Shown here: positions 63,111-64,000 of the stretch, piece by piece
Layout of the letters: each line of letters begins with the position of its first letter
Numbering within the stretch: the first letter of the stretch is position 1
From: Thaumatotibia leucotreta
Lineage: Eukaryota > Arthropoda > Insecta > Lepidoptera > Tortricidae
Assembly: GCA_025490895.1 (NCBI GenBank)
Contig: JALPQI010003407.1
Coordinates: 1-64,000, forward strand
Direction of reading: 5' to 3'
Length of the DNA: 64,000 nt
Program-made: the position numbers and the translations under genes
Notes under the pieces: generated by a model
What the model saw: the letters and a program-made list of their open reading frames with translations, nothing else
Databases searched by the model: none
What the model was told of the DNA's origin: nothing

Positions 63111-64000
63111 CTATGACGAAGGTACATATTCATTGATAAACATATCGACAGCTTCCGGGTGAAATATTTTTGTATTCATAATTGGCAGAGGTCGTATGCT
63201 GGTGATGAAGGGATCAGAAGAAACCAAGAGCCTATTAAAAACATCCGTCATGTTGTCGATTCTGGAAGTTTTACGACTAAATCTCTCTCGATAGTTTTTA
63301 AAATCCTTATTCCTCGCTTCCTGGGCCTCTTCACTTAAATTGCCTATTGGAATCAGGTGCTCAGATATTATTGCGTCTCCATGAATAAGGATTTTATGAA
63401 CAGTGGGTGTCATACGACACCACGGGTACAGGTCTACATATAACATTTGCTGTCTCTAGACAGTAGTTCTTGAATTTACACGTATCGATTTTGTAGCCAC
63501 TGGAAATCGTCTGTAAAATTATGTAAAAGCGACGTATGAGTTCTTCATCTATTTTAGTTATTTCGGCTGATATTTCATAGTTTTGGAAAAATTTTCGAGC
63601 CACATTACCATTATTAGTATTGCCAAAACCTGGTTTTGGTTGATCTATTATTAGGGAAAGTTTTTCCTTAAACTCAGCCTGGATCCTTTTTTTATTTTGA
63701 GCCACTTTTGGTTTGTGCATTTTTTTTACACTCCAAGATCGTATCTCTAATTTATATGCCACGTGTAACAAAGCTTCGAAAAGTCGGATCCAAGCATGTA
63801 AAACCGATATACCAAATGCTAAATATTCTTTTCTCAGAGGTTTCTGTAGTACTTTATTCAAGTCATTAAATTCACCAGAATTAGCTTCGCATAAAAAACA
63901 TTTTAAAGTAGATTTAGTATCTGACAATGCGTTACAGACCTTTCCATCTACCATTGTGAAATAAAGTTTGTGTTGAATTGAATATATTTTATCTTTTAGT
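63111..64000 (-). pseudogene. Transib (RAG1-core-like) transposase, frameshifted and partial
   Basis: The reading frame enters from beyond the window edge and continues to a stop at about 63394. The protein resumes one frame over and stops at 63113-63111. Two overlapping frames around 63400-63450 show one small indel near CLETAN. Family blocks are MVDGKVCNALSDTKSTLKCF, then HAWIRLFEALLHVAYKL, GFGNTNNGNVARKFFQN, SGYKIDTCKFKNYCLETA and, in the second frame, TPTVHKILIHG and LSEEAQEARNKDFKNYRERF. They match Transib-type transposases, the relatives of the RAG1 catalytic core. The glutamate in LSEEAQEARNKD is where the last DDE acid is expected. A recent Transib is known from Helicoverpa. The N-terminal part lies outside the window. 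Confidence 0.65.

Noticed and set aside
1..64000. CRISPR array or prokaryotic operon
   Set aside because: Tandem arrays found are exon duplications or transposon repeats; spacers are not unique, and genes have eukaryotic introns.

Overview
The window is nuclear DNA from an insect, almost certainly a moth or butterfly (Lepidoptera). Genes are split by GT-AG introns. Introns and intergenic space are crowded with short inverted-repeat DNA transposons (MITEs), tRNA-derived SINEs, non-LTR retrotransposon pieces, and many copies of the dispersed repeat with the core GTCCACTGCTGGACGTAGGCC that is common in lepidopteran genomes. No prokaryotic features, CRISPR array or rRNA were seen.

Layout. 1-9.0 kb: a repeat field with foldbacks, nested MITEs and a SINE. 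9.1-11.3 kb (+): an intronless 725-codon WD-repeat dynein intermediate chain (DNAI4/WDR78-like). 11.7-13.2 kb: a 1.5 kb inverted-repeat element with another nested inside. 13.6-30.9 kb (-): Rabenosyn-5, six coding exons, 436 aa. Its last intron holds an 8.4 kb inverted-repeat element carrying a CR1-type retrotransposon with an intact 985-codon ORF2. The intron after coding exon 4 holds a tandem array of partial copies of that exon. 31.8 kb (+): a basic, coiled, transposon-style ORF. 33.5-46.0 kb (-): TTC27, twelve exons, 786 aa, with its own tandem array of exon-9 fragments. 46.7-49.5 kb (+): TMEM201/Samp1-like inner nuclear membrane protein, five exons, 686 aa, divergent from TTC27. 50.5-52.7 kb (-): a CFAP107-like gene whose 5' exon was not found. 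54.4-55.0 kb (-): a two-exon 78-aa gene, not recognised. 55.36-57.72 kb (-): a non-autonomous copia-type LTR element with target duplication, PBS and polypurine tract. 60.0 kb (+): first coding exon of a gene running right. 63.1-64.0 kb (-): a frameshifted Transib (RAG1-core-like) transposase remnant cut by the window edge.

The host genes do not form a pathway. Two encode predicted axonemal proteins (DNAI4, CFAP107-like), and the others serve endosome recycling (Rabenosyn-5), a TPR housekeeping role (TTC27) and the nuclear envelope (TMEM201). The most unusual feature is that two neighbouring genes, Rabenosyn-5 and TTC27, each carry a tandem array of copies of the 3' part of one of their own exons plus its splice donor, just downstream of the parent exon. 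Several copies keep an open, phase-0 reading frame and could act as alternative exons.

Exon boundaries were derived by eye from splice consensus, reading-phase continuity and remembered family sequences. No database search was run.
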